Assembly: GCA_005885565.1 (NCBI GenBank)
Contig: VAXK01000118.1
Location: 1 to 9,172 of the forward strand
Direction of reading: 5' to 3'
Length of the DNA stretch: 9,172 bases
Source: Actinomycetota bacterium
Lineage (GTDB): Bacteria; Actinomycetota; Thermoleophilia; Gaiellales; Gaiellaceae
Of this stretch, positions 1 to 6,800 are shown piece by piece. Numbering within the stretch: the first letter of the stretch is position 1; every line of letters starts with the position of its first letter. The translations under genes were made by a program, and so were the position numbers. The notes below the pieces were generated by a model. It saw only the letters and a program-made list of their open reading frames with translations. It was not told where the DNA came from and made no database searches.

Positions 1-414
1 CTGGTTCTCCTGCATGCACTCGAGGAGCGCGGCCTGCGTCTTCGGCGAGGCGCGGTTGATCTCGTCGACGAGCAGGAGGTTGGCGAACACCGGGCCGGGC
101 TTGAACTCGAACTCGTTCGAGCGCTGGTTGAAGACGTTCACGCCGGTCACGTCCGAAGGGAGCAGGTCGGGTGTGAACTGGAGCCGCGAGAACGACGCCT
201 CGAGCGAGCGGGCGAGCGCCTTCGCGAGCATCGTCTTCCCGACGCCCGGAAAGTCCTCCAGGATCAGGTGCCCCTCGCTGATCAGGCAGAGGACGCAGAG
301 CCGCAGCGTGTCCTCGGGCGCGTGCACGACAGTGGCCAGGTTGTCCACGATCCGCCGGATCGCGTCCGCTGCGGACTCGACCGCGACGGGCTGCCTATCC
401 GCGGCCTCGTCCAT
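1..414 (-). CDS. MoxR-family AAA+ ATPase (N-terminal part, cut off by window edge)
   Basis: The first 138 residues of a MoxR-type AAA+ ATPase are visible; the gene continues beyond base 1. The Walker A loop reads DFPGVGKTML at residues 54-63, with the lysine at 60 and threonine at 61. The Walker B and following MoxR signature reads LLLVDEINRASPKTQAALLE at residues 113-132, with the catalytic acids D117 and E118. Between them lies the family's QFTPDLLPSDVTG segment (79-91). MoxR ATPases act as chaperone-like partners, usually of von Willebrand A-domain proteins encoded next to them, in assembling or activating protein complexes; no such partner is visible here because the window ends. The ATG at 414 has an ideal ribosome binding site (GGAGG, 5-nt gap) and overlaps the end of coaBC by 20 nt, so it is probably co-transcribed with it. 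The family call is firm; the specific role is unknown. Confidence 0.93.
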   Translation of the reverse strand, partial: MDEAADRQPVAVESAADAIRRIVDNLATVVHAPEDTLRLCVLCLISEGHLILEDFPGVGKTMLAKALARSLEASFSRLQFTPDLLPSDVTGVNVFNQRSNEFEFKPGPVFANLLLVDEINRASPKTQAALLECMQENQ

Positions 415-1573
415 CCCGTCCTCCGAGCAGCGTCTCGGCCTCGTCGAGGATCGCGGCGGCGACCCGCTCCTTCGACGTCTTGGGGATCCGCCGCTCGCCC
501 TCCGCCGAGATCACGACCACCTCGTTCTCTACGGCGTCGAAGCCGATGTCGGTTCGCCCCACATCGTTGTAGACGATCAGATCGGCGCCCTTGCGGTTGC
601 GCTTCTCCCGCGCGCGCTCGAGCCCGCGCTCCCCCTCGTCGGCCGCGAACCCGACGAGGACGCTGCCGTTGCGTCGCCGCGCGGCGAGCTCGGTGAGGAC
701 GTCCGTCGTCGGCTCGAGCCGCACCTCCCACGGCGCGTCGTCCTTCGGGCGCTTGCCGGCGTGCGCCTCGGCGGGCCGGTAGTCCGCGACCGCTGCGGCC
801 ATGAGCACGAGGTCCGCGTCGCTGCGAGCCAGCGCCTCCCGGGCCACGTCCTCCGCGGTCGGGGCCTGGACGACCTCGACCTCGGAGGGCGAAGCGACCG
901 TGAGGTTCGACGCAAGGAGCGTCACCTCTGCGCCACGGCGGCGTGCCTCGCGCGCGAGCGCGACGCCCATCCGCCCCGACGAGCGGTTGCCGAGGTACCG
1001 CACCGAGTCGAGCGGCTCGCGCGTCCCGCCCGCCGTGACGACGACGCGGCGGCCGATGAGCGACGGCGGCCGCAGGAGCTCCTCGCACCGTGCGGCGATC
1101 GTCTCCGGCTCGGCCATCCTCCCCACGCCGCTCTCGCCCTCGGCGAGCTCGCCCTCCTCCGGGCCGATGAGCTCGACGCCGCGCTCGCGCAGAACCGCGA
1201 CATTCGCCTGCGTCGCCGGGTGGCTCCACATGCGCGAGTTCATCGCGGGGGCGACGAGGATCGGACCGCGGTGCGCGAGCGCGGCCTCCGTGAGGACGCT
1301 GTCGGCGAGCCCGTGCGCGAGCTTCGCGAGCGTGTTCGCGGTGAGCGGCGCGACGACGAGCAGGTCGGCGCGCTCGAGGTGCGGGTACGGGTCGTCGCTC
1401 GGCGACCGGCGCGCGAGCGCGTGGAAGGTCTCGGCCCGGACGAAGCGGTCGGCCCCCGGAGTCACGAGCGGGACGACCTCGTGACCCGCGCGCACGAGCA
1501 GGCGCACGAGCTCGCACGCCTTGTAGGCGGCGATTCCGCCCGTCACGCCGAGCAGCACCCGCGCCACGGTCAC
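395..1573 (-). CDS. coaBC: Bifunctional phosphopantothenoylcysteine decarboxylase / phosphopantothenate-cysteine ligase CoaBC
   Basis: CoaBC makes 4'-phosphopantetheine for coenzyme A: the CoaB half joins cysteine to phosphopantothenate with CTP, and the FMN-dependent CoaC half decarboxylates the product. Numbered from the GTG at 1573 (392 residues), the CoaC half shows TGGIAAYK (11-18), the presumed catalytic His65 in PHLERAD, APLTANT (76-82) and PAMNSRMW (109-116). The CoaB half shows RRVVVTAGGTREP, then NRSSGRMG with the conserved Asn at 196, MAAAVADYRP, and LVGFAAD. The cysteine usual in the CoaC flap (ACGD in E. coli) is Glu145 here. The frame is open up to 1690, but the upstream part crosses two hairpins and shows no conserved residues, so I start just before the VARVLLG strand. 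GTG 1573 and GTG 1567 are both possible, and neither has a strong Shine-Dalgarno. The end overlaps moxR by 20 nt. Function is firm; the exact start is not. Confidence 0.95.
   Translation of the reverse strand: MTVARVLLGVTGGIAAYKACELVRLLVRAGHEVVPLVTPGADRFVRAETFHALARRSPSDDPYPHLERADLLVVAPLTANTLAKLAHGLADSVLTEAALAHRGPILVAPAMNSRMWSHPATQANVAVLRERGVELIGPEEGELAEGESGVGRMAEPETIAARCEELLRPPSLIGRRVVVTAGGTREPLDSVRYLGNRSSGRMGVALAREARRRGAEVTLLASNLTVASPSEVEVVQAPTAEDVAREALARSDADLVLMAAAVADYRPAEAHAGKRPKDDAPWEVRLEPTTDVLTELAARRRNGSVLVGFAADEGERGLERAREKRNRKGADLIVYNDVGRTDIGFDAVENEVVVISAEGERRIPKTSKERVAAAILDEAETLLGGRDGRGRG
420..424 (-). promoter_or_regulatory. Shine-Dalgarno site of the moxR-like gene
   Basis: GGAGG on the minus strand, 5 nt before the ATG at 414 and inside the last codons of coaBC. 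It fixes the start of the MoxR gene and is the strongest ribosome binding site in the window. Confidence 0.8.
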
Positions 1574-1627
1574 ATTCTGCCCGCTTGGGTCTGCTTTGGG
1601 TTCAGTCGCGCCCGGCGACTGGCTTAA

Positions 1628-1647
1628 GGCGCCGACTCGGCGGCGCC
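1628..1647 (-). terminator. GC hairpin in the rpoZ-coaBC spacer (possible terminator or attenuator)
   Basis: On the minus strand GGCGCCG pairs with CGGCGCC (7 bp) around a 6-nt loop, followed by TTAAGCC rather than a run of T. It lies between the rpoZ stop and the coaBC start. Without a T-tract it is not a textbook intrinsic terminator. It could slow polymerase, protect a 3' end, or attenuate coaBC. Confidence 0.4.
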
Positions 1648-1655
1648 GACCATCA

Positions 1656-1682
1656 GGACGTGCGGGCTCCGCCCGCGCGTCC
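1656..1682 (-). terminator. Long GC hairpin in the rpoZ-coaBC spacer (possible terminator or attenuator)
   Basis: On the minus strand GGACGCGCGGGC pairs with GCCCGCACGTCC around a GGA triloop: a 12-bp stem with a single C-A mismatch. It stands about 50 nt after the rpoZ stop and directly before a second hairpin. No T-run follows, so termination here would need to be non-canonical or Rho-assisted. The near-perfect pairing in a short spacer makes chance less likely, although high G+C raises the background. Confidence 0.45.
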
Positions 1683-1729
1683 GTCTGCATTGACCGGTCG
1701 AACGGCTCAGGTTAATTCCGGAGCGTCTC

Positions 1730-1960
1730 TTAGTGCCGGTATTCGTACCGGAGCTTGCCCTCGGAGATCTCCTCGAGCGACATCGTGAGGTAGTTCTTCG
1801 AGCGCGACTCGACGAGCGGCGGCGGGAAGTCGTCGAAGGTGCCCTCGCCGAGCTGGTGATGGTAGTTGTTGATCTGGCGAGCCCGCTTCGCGGCGACGAT
1901 CACGAGCGCGTAGCGCGAGTCGACGTTCTCGAGCAGCTCATCGATGCGAGGATGGATCAC
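1730..1960 (-). CDS. rpoZ: DNA-directed RNA polymerase omega subunit
   Basis: A 76-residue omega subunit, the small RNA polymerase subunit that clamps the C-terminal part of beta' and aids core assembly. The diagnostic helix is SRYALVIVAAKRARQINNYH (residues 15-34), and the C-terminal SLEEISEGKL resembles the usual ALEEIxxGKL. The start is GTG at 1960, whose bases overlap the TGA of gmk in the sequence GTGA (4-nt overlap). There is no clear Shine-Dalgarno, so translation is probably coupled to gmk. The stop is TAA. The gmk-rpoZ pairing is conserved across many bacteria. The gene is somewhat less GC-rich (about 57% in its last 60 bases) than coaBC, which fits its conserved residue choice. Confidence 0.96.
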   Translation of the reverse strand: MIHPRIDELLENVDSRYALVIVAAKRARQINNYHHQLGEGTFDDFPPPLVESRSKNYLTMSLEEISEGKLRYEYRH

Positions 1961-2559
1961 GGCCGGCTCATGCTACCGGTCGCCCGCAACTCTCGCGCGA
2001 CGACGCCCTCGAGCTCGTCGACGGCGCGGCGCAGGTCGTCGTTCACGATCACGTGGTCGAACTCGTCCTCGAGCGCGAGCTGCTCCCGCGCGACCGCGAG
2101 GCGCTCCTCGATCTCGCCGCCGCTCTCGGTCGCACGCTCACGCAGGCGGCGCTCGAGCTCGTCCAGGCTCGGCGCCTTGACGAAGACGGTCACGGCGCCG
2201 GGCACCTCGTCGCGGACGACGAGCGCCCCGTGCGTCTCGAGGTCGAGCAGCGGCACGCGCCCCTCGCCGCGGATGCGGTCGATCTCGGAGCGAAGGGTCC
2301 CGTGGCGAGGCCCCCAGGGATGGGTGACGTGCTCGAGGAAGGCGCCTTCCTGGACGAGCCGCTCGAACTCGTCCGCCGAGACGAAGTGGTACTCGCGCCC
2401 GTCCCGCTCGTTCGGCCGCCGCTCGCGGGTCGTCGCCGAGACGGCGAGCTCGAGCTCGGGCAGCCGCCGCATGAGCTCGACTTCGAGCGTGCCCTTGCCG
2501 GCACCTGAGGTGCCGGTGATCGCAATAACCGGACCGCTGCTAGCGGTTGAAGAGCCCAA
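1957..2559 (-). CDS. gmk: Guanylate kinase
   Basis: Guanylate kinase phosphorylates GMP to GDP with ATP in the cytoplasm. The 200-residue protein has a P-loop GTSGAGKGT (16-24), the GMP-binding segment VSATTRERRPNERDGREYHF (40-59), the loop PRHGTL (84-89, equivalent to the usual YGT), and the lid/helix region ERRLRERATE (136-145). Length is normal for the family. The start is TTG at 2559: a TGA stop in the same frame lies directly upstream, no other start codon precedes the P-loop, and GGAG sits 4 nt upstream at 2567-2564. It overlaps the mihF end by 20 nt and the rpoZ start by 4 nt, so mihF, gmk and rpoZ form one translational chain. The segment DLETHGA (106-112) departs from the more usual IDVQGA; the fold looks intact. 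Confidence 0.95.
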   Translation of the reverse strand: MGSSTASSGPVIAITGTSGAGKGTLEVELMRRLPELELAVSATTRERRPNERDGREYHFVSADEFERLVQEGAFLEHVTHPWGPRHGTLRSEIDRIRGEGRVPLLDLETHGALVVRDEVPGAVTVFVKAPSLDELERRLRERATESGGEIEERLAVAREQLALEDEFDHVIVNDDLRRAVDELEGVVARELRATGSMSRP

Positions 2560-2866
2560 TCAGCTCCGCCCGTTGCCGCTCGGAGAGTCCCCCGACCGTC
2601 TTCGACTGGCTGATCCGGCACGTGTTGAGAAAGCGACCCGCCTTGACGCGCCCGAACTTCGGCACGGCCATCAACATGTCGAAGACCTTCGCCGTGGACA
2701 CGTACTCGGGCGGGTCGCCGAGGATCTCCTCGATCCGGGCGCGACCGTCCTTCAGATCCTTCTTCAGCTTCGCTCGGCGCACGCGGATGTCGTTCGCGCG
2801 CCTAAGGGCGTCCATGCGCTGGTCGAGCGATCGAACCGGCGCCTGCGCCTGGGTCTTCGTCACCAC
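2540..2866 (-). CDS. mihF: Actinobacterial-type integration host factor (mIHF/sIHF family)
   Basis: A 108-residue basic DNA-binding protein of the actinobacterial IHF family (mIHF of Mycobacterium, sIHF of Streptomyces), which binds and bends DNA without being related to the classical alpha/beta IHF. Visible features are a basic N-terminal helix (MDALRRANDIRVRRAKLKKD), the helix-two-turn-helix-like VPKFGRVKAGRFLNTCRISQ that carries DNA contacts in the family, and the C-terminal GGLSERQRAELIGLF. Family length is about 105 residues, which supports the GTG at 2866. Alternatives are GTG 2863, and GTG 2884, which has AGGA 5 nt upstream. I prefer 2866 because a promoter lies just upstream with leaderless spacing. 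The usual actinobacterial pyrF between pyrD and mihF is absent. Family call firm, start moderate. Confidence 0.9.
   Translation of the reverse strand: MVTKTQAQAPVRSLDQRMDALRRANDIRVRRAKLKKDLKDGRARIEEILGDPPEYVSTAKVFDMLMAVPKFGRVKAGRFLNTCRISQSKTVGGLSERQRAELIGLFNR
2564..2567 (-). promoter_or_regulatory. Shine-Dalgarno site supporting the TTG start of gmk
   Basis: GGAG on the minus strand ends 4 nt before the TTG at 2559, inside the mihF coding region. Together with the in-frame TGA immediately upstream of the TTG it decides the gmk start. Confidence 0.55.
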
Positions 2867-3797
2867 GGCGCGGGATACTAGCACCTGAGTCCTGCGGGTC
2901 AAGAGGCAGATTTGGGCCGAATTCCAGGGCTTTTTCGACCTCAACCCTCGACCTCGCGTCGAGGCTTCGGGCCTCCGCGTGGGCGACCCCCCGCGCGTGG
3001 GACGGCTCGGCGAAGCCGCGCGCGACGGCCTCGGCGGCGAGCTCCCGGCGGACGCGAGCCGGTGCGTCGGGGTCCGCGAAGAGGACGGTTCCGAGCGCGA
3101 CGTGGGTCGCTCCGGCGGCGATCAGCTCGAGCGCGTCGCGGCCCGTCGCCACCCCTCCCATGCCGACGATCGGCAGCGAGACCGCCCGGTAGCAGGCCCA
3201 GACGGCGGCGAGCGCGACCGGCCTGAGCGCCGGCCCGGAGAGGCCGCCGACCGCCGTCCCGAGGCGTGGCCGCAGGGTGTGCTCGTCGAGGGTCAGACCC
3301 CGGATCGTGTTCACCAGGGACAGGCCGTCGGCGCCCGCGTCCTCGACGGCGCGGGCCGTCTCGGCCACGTCCCGAGTGGCCGGCGAGAGCTTCGCGTAGA
3401 GCGGCAGCTCGGTCGCGGCGCGGCACGCGGCGACGATCTCCGCCGCCGACTCCGGCGCCTCGTCGACGTTCGGGCACGAGAGGTTGAGCTCGATCGTCAC
3501 GTCCTCGAGGAGCGCGCACGTCTCCGCGTACTCGGCCGCCGCGAACCCGCCCACGGAGACCCAGAGCGGCACGCCGAGCTCGCGCAGGCGCGGCAGCGTC
3601 TCGGCGAGGAACCGGTCGCGCCCCGGGTTGGCGAGGCCGATCGAGTTCAGCATCCCGACGTCGGTCTCGGCGATGCGGACCGGCGAGTTGCCGCCGCGAG
3701 GGAGCGGCGTGACCGTCTTCGTCACGAAGGCGTCGAGCGACCGGGCCACGTCGGGCGCCGCGAGCGCATCGAGGCAACCGGAGGCGTTCAGCAGCAC
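2802..3797 (-). CDS. pyrD: Dihydroorotate dehydrogenase, class 1B catalytic subunit, with abnormal ends
   Basis: PyrD oxidises dihydroorotate to orotate with FMN; class 1B works with PyrK, which passes electrons to NAD. Diagnostic segments are VTKT (25-28), MLNSIGLANPG (49-59), ELNLSCPNV (103-111) with the class 1 catalytic Cys108, YAKLSP (134-139) with an FMN-contacting Lys136, GGLSGPALRPVAL (184-196) and IVGMGGV (210-216). The protein begins at the NASG motif, which in Lactococcus PyrDB lies near residue 23-25, so about 18 N-terminal residues (the usual strand before NASG) are missing. GTG 3797 is the first start in frame; it has no Shine-Dalgarno and sits 16 nt after the stop of the preceding gene. 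At the other end the frame runs about 45 residues past the family's usual end and overlaps mihF by 65 nt. A TGA in another frame at 2943-2941 would give a normal length. The core is intact; whether the protein is active as read is uncertain. Confidence 0.85.
   Translation of the reverse strand: MLLNASGCLDALAAPDVARSLDAFVTKTVTPLPRGGNSPVRIAETDVGMLNSIGLANPGRDRFLAETLPRLRELGVPLWVSVGGFAAAEYAETCALLEDVTIELNLSCPNVDEAPESAAEIVAACRAATELPLYAKLSPATRDVAETARAVEDAGADGLSLVNTIRGLTLDEHTLRPRLGTAVGGLSGPALRPVALAAVWACYRAVSLPIVGMGGVATGRDALELIAAGATHVALGTVLFADPDAPARVRRELAAEAVARGFAEPSHARGVAHAEARSLDARSRVEVEKALEFGPNLPLDPQDSGASIPRRGDEDPGAGAGSIARPAHGRP
2875..2902 (-). promoter_or_regulatory. Predicted sigma-70-type promoter of the mihF-gmk-rpoZ operon
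   Basis: On the minus strand the -35 TTGACC (2902-2897) matches TTGACA at 5 of 6 positions. A 16-nt spacer follows, then the -10 TAGTAT (2880-2875, 4 of 6 including the key A at position 2 and the final T). TGC directly before the -10 forms an extended -10 TGN element. The expected transcription start, 6-8 nt beyond the -10, falls at 2868-2866, at or next to the mihF GTG. This predicts a leaderless or nearly leaderless mRNA, common in Actinobacteria. The region is about 59% G+C, lower than the coding DNA around it. It lies within the formally open 3' extension of the pyrD frame. Confidence 0.6.
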
Positions 3798-3813
3798 CGG
3801 AAGGACTGTACTG

Positions 3814-6800
3814 CTACGGCGTGACGACGAAGCTCGTGGTGCTGAGGGCGGTGCCGCCGGCGGTGAGGACGGAGGTCTTCCCTGTGGAGGCGCCGAGGGG
3901 GACCATGGCGGTGATCTGACCGGGCGTGTCGACGGTGTAGCTCGACGCGGCGAGGCCGTTGAACTTCACCGCGGTCACGTCGGTGAAGCCCGAGCCGTGG
4001 ATGGTCACGCTCGTGCCGACGACCCCGCTCCCGGGCGAGAACGAGGTGAGCTTGGGGAGCACCTTGAAGGTGCCGGCGCTCTGGCCGGCGCCTGCGCCGG
4101 TGGCGACGGTCAGCTTCCCGGTCGAGGCGTCGGCGGGCACGGGCACGGTGATCTTCGTTGGGATCACCGTCGCCGGCACCGTGCTCACGCCGTTGAAGAG
4201 CACGTTGGTCGCGCCGCCGAAGGCGTTCCCGTAGATCGTCACCGTCGAGCCGGTCGCCGCCGACGAGGGTGTGAACGCGGTCACGCGCGGGAGCACGGAC
4301 AGCGTCCCGGCGCTGGTCGCCGTGCCGCCGGGCGTGGTGACCGAGATCGCGCCCGAGCTGGCGCCCGCCGGCACGCTCAGCCGCAGCTGCAGCTTCGACA
4401 GCACCGCGAAACCCGCGGCGACGCCGTTCACCTTCACCGAGGTCACGCCGCCGAAGCCCGTCCCGTCGACGACCACCGTGCTCGCAGCGGCCGCGCTGCC
4501 GGGCGCGAAGCCGGTGATCGTCGGCACCGCGAGGAAGCTCGTCAGGCTGGTCGCCGTGCCGCCCGCGGTCACGACCGACAGCTTCCCGGTCGTCGCCGTC
4601 GCCGGCACCGTCGCCGTGATCTGGTGATCCGAGTCGACGCCGTAGCCCGCCGCCACGCCGTTGAGCTTCACCGCGCTGACGTCCGTGAAGCCGGAGCCGG
4701 CGATCGTCACGCTCGTCCCCGCCGGCCCGCTCGCAGGCGTGAACGAGGTGAGCTTCGGCAGCACCTTGAACGTGCCCGCGCTCTGCCCCGGCCCGGCTCC
4801 GGTCACCACGGTCAGCTTCCCCGTCGAGGCGTCCGCCGGCTCGACGACCGTGATCTTCGTCGCGGTCACCGTCGCCGGCACCGCGACCGCGCCGTTGAAG
4901 AGCACGCTCGTCGCGCCGCCGAAGGCGTTGCCGCTGATCGTCACCGTCGCCCCCACCGGCGCCGCCGACGGCGTGAAGCCCGTCACGCGCGGCAGCACCG
5001 ACAACGCCGCCGCGCTCGTCGCCGTCCCGCCCGCCGTCGTCACCGAGATCGTCCCGGAGGTCGCGCCCGCCGGCACCGTCAGCCGCAGTTGCACCTTCGA
5101 CAGCAGCGCGAACCCCGCCGCCACGCCGTTCACCTTCACCGATGTCACGCCGCCGAAGCCCGTCCCGTCCACCACCACCGGGCTCGCCGCCGCCGCGCTC
5201 CCCGGACTGAAGCCGGTGACCGTCGGAACGACGACGAAGTTCGCGGCGCTGGTCGCTGTGCCGCCGGCGGTCACCACCGACAGCTTCCCGATCGTCGCCG
5301 CAGCCGGCACCGTCGCCGTGATCTGGTGATCGGAGTCGACGGTGACCGTCGTCGCCGCCACGCCGTTGAACTTCACCGCGCTCACGTCGGTGAAGCCCGA
5401 GCCCGCGATCGTCACGCTGTCGCCCGCGGCGCCGCCGCCGGGCGTGAACGACGTCAGCTTCGGCAGCACCTTGAACGACGCCGCACTGAGCCCGGTGCCG
5501 CCGGGAGTCGTGACGCCGATCTGCCCCGTCCTCGCGTCGGCGGGCACAGCGGCCTTGATCTGCGAGGGCGAGACGATCGTCGACGGAGCCGTCGACACGC
5601 CGCCGAACGTGACGTCGCTCGCCCCGCCCAGGTGCGCGCCGTTGATGGTGACGGTCGTCCCGACCGGGCTGGAGGCAGGACTGAAGCTCGAGATCGCCGG
5701 CGGCGCGAGGGTGACGGTGAAGTCGGAGGCGCTCGCGGCGACGCCGCCCGGCGTCGTGACGGCGATCGGCCCCGTCGTGGCGCCGGTCGGCACGGTGGCG
5801 GTGATCTGGATCGCGGAGTTGACGGTGAAGCTCGATGCCGTCCCGTGAAACCGGACGGCGGACGCACCGGTTAGGTTCGTCCCGCTGATCGTCACCCGCG
5901 TCCCTTCCGGGCCGCTCGACGGGGTGAATCCGGTGATCGTCGGCGTCGTGTCCGGCATGTCCTGGCGACACAACGAGCCGGAGTTGCTCCACTCCTCTTG
6001 GAGGAAGTAGTGGTGACCGTTGATCGTCTGGTTGTACGACGCGCCGGGGGTGCCGTTCAGAGACCCGAAGATCCAAGCGCACTTGTCGCCGTTCTCGAAA
6101 CCGGCTGCGTCGTACCACGCGTTCAGGTTCGGGTCGGTGATCGCCTCGTTGTGCTCGTGACTGGCGACGTTCAATGTCGGGTCGGCTTCGCTGCCGTTCG
6201 GGTACTCACCCTCGTCGCAGCTGAACGTCCCGTACGTCCACGGTTGATTCGCGTAGGCGATCTGGCCGCTTCCGGTACCGAAGTAACTGTGGTACGCGCA
6301 GTAGTCCTCGTATGCGCAGCCGGCGATGGGGTCGCCGAAGCAGCTCCCGACATCGGGTGGGGTAAAGAGGAAGTAGAGCGTGTGGTTGTTCTCGGGCCAT
6401 CCGTGCGCCTCGACGACACTCTGGATCTCCGCCTCGAGCTGGCTATCCGTCAGGCAGATGCTCGTCTCGAACTCGGAGCAGTCCCCGACGGGAAAGTCCG
6501 TCGAGTCGATGACCGAGCCCGCGAACGTCGAGGTGTAGGCAATGTGCCCGGAACCGTCGGAGTACTGCGCGTCGGTCGCGTAGACGTTGCTCTTCTTCCC
6601 GTTGTCGGCCGCGACGTCGCCGAGGTACTGGTCGATGACCGTGCGGTACGTGCTGCCGATCGAGTAGCCGGACGGAACCCAGTAGATCGCGTACGTCGTG
6701 TTCGTGTGCATTACGGGTCCGCCGTGGTAGGTCAAGTTGCCGGAGCCGAGCGGACCGACAGGCGCCAGGCCGGCCGGAGGCTTCGGCGGGACGATGCCCC

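Noticed and set aside
1567..1579. CAGAAT followed 6 nt later by GTG 1567, a possible second leaderless promoter for coaBC
   Set aside because: Only 4 of 6 matches and no acceptable -35 at 16-18 nt spacing; not strong enough to call.
14..1627. Long plus-strand open frame (537 codons) opposite moxR and coaBC
   Set aside because: It is antisense to two well-recognised genes; its arginine-rich, low-complexity product is typical of a GC-rich shadow frame.
1574..1690. 39-codon N-terminal extension of coaBC starting at the ATG at 1690
   Set aside because: It spans the hairpin pair, is not conserved in wording with CoaC proteins, and the family starts just before the VARVLLGVTGG strand.
2541..2944. 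Longer mihF version from the TTG at 2944
   Set aside because: It would add 26 residues unlike the family and place the promoter inside the coding region; the family length fits GTG 2866.
2946..2964. Hairpin CCTCGA/TCGAGG near the pyrD 3' end as a terminator
   Set aside because: A 6-bp stem with a 7-nt loop and no T-run is expected often in such GC-rich DNA; mentioned only as context for the pyrD end.
3484..5874. 796-codon plus-strand frame and the shorter plus-strand frames at 3959-4234, 4271-4627, 4661-5329 and 5342-5848
   Set aside because: These mirror the IPT repeats on the other strand. Their apparent repeat structure and protein-like composition follow from the IPT codons, and no family resemblance or ribosome binding site supports them.
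3788..6118. 776-codon minus-strand frame overlapping the IPT-repeat gene
   Set aside because: Shifted frame of the same gene, rich in Arg, Gly and Asp, without domain motifs; the 3814-6939 frame carries the signal peptide and IPT motifs.
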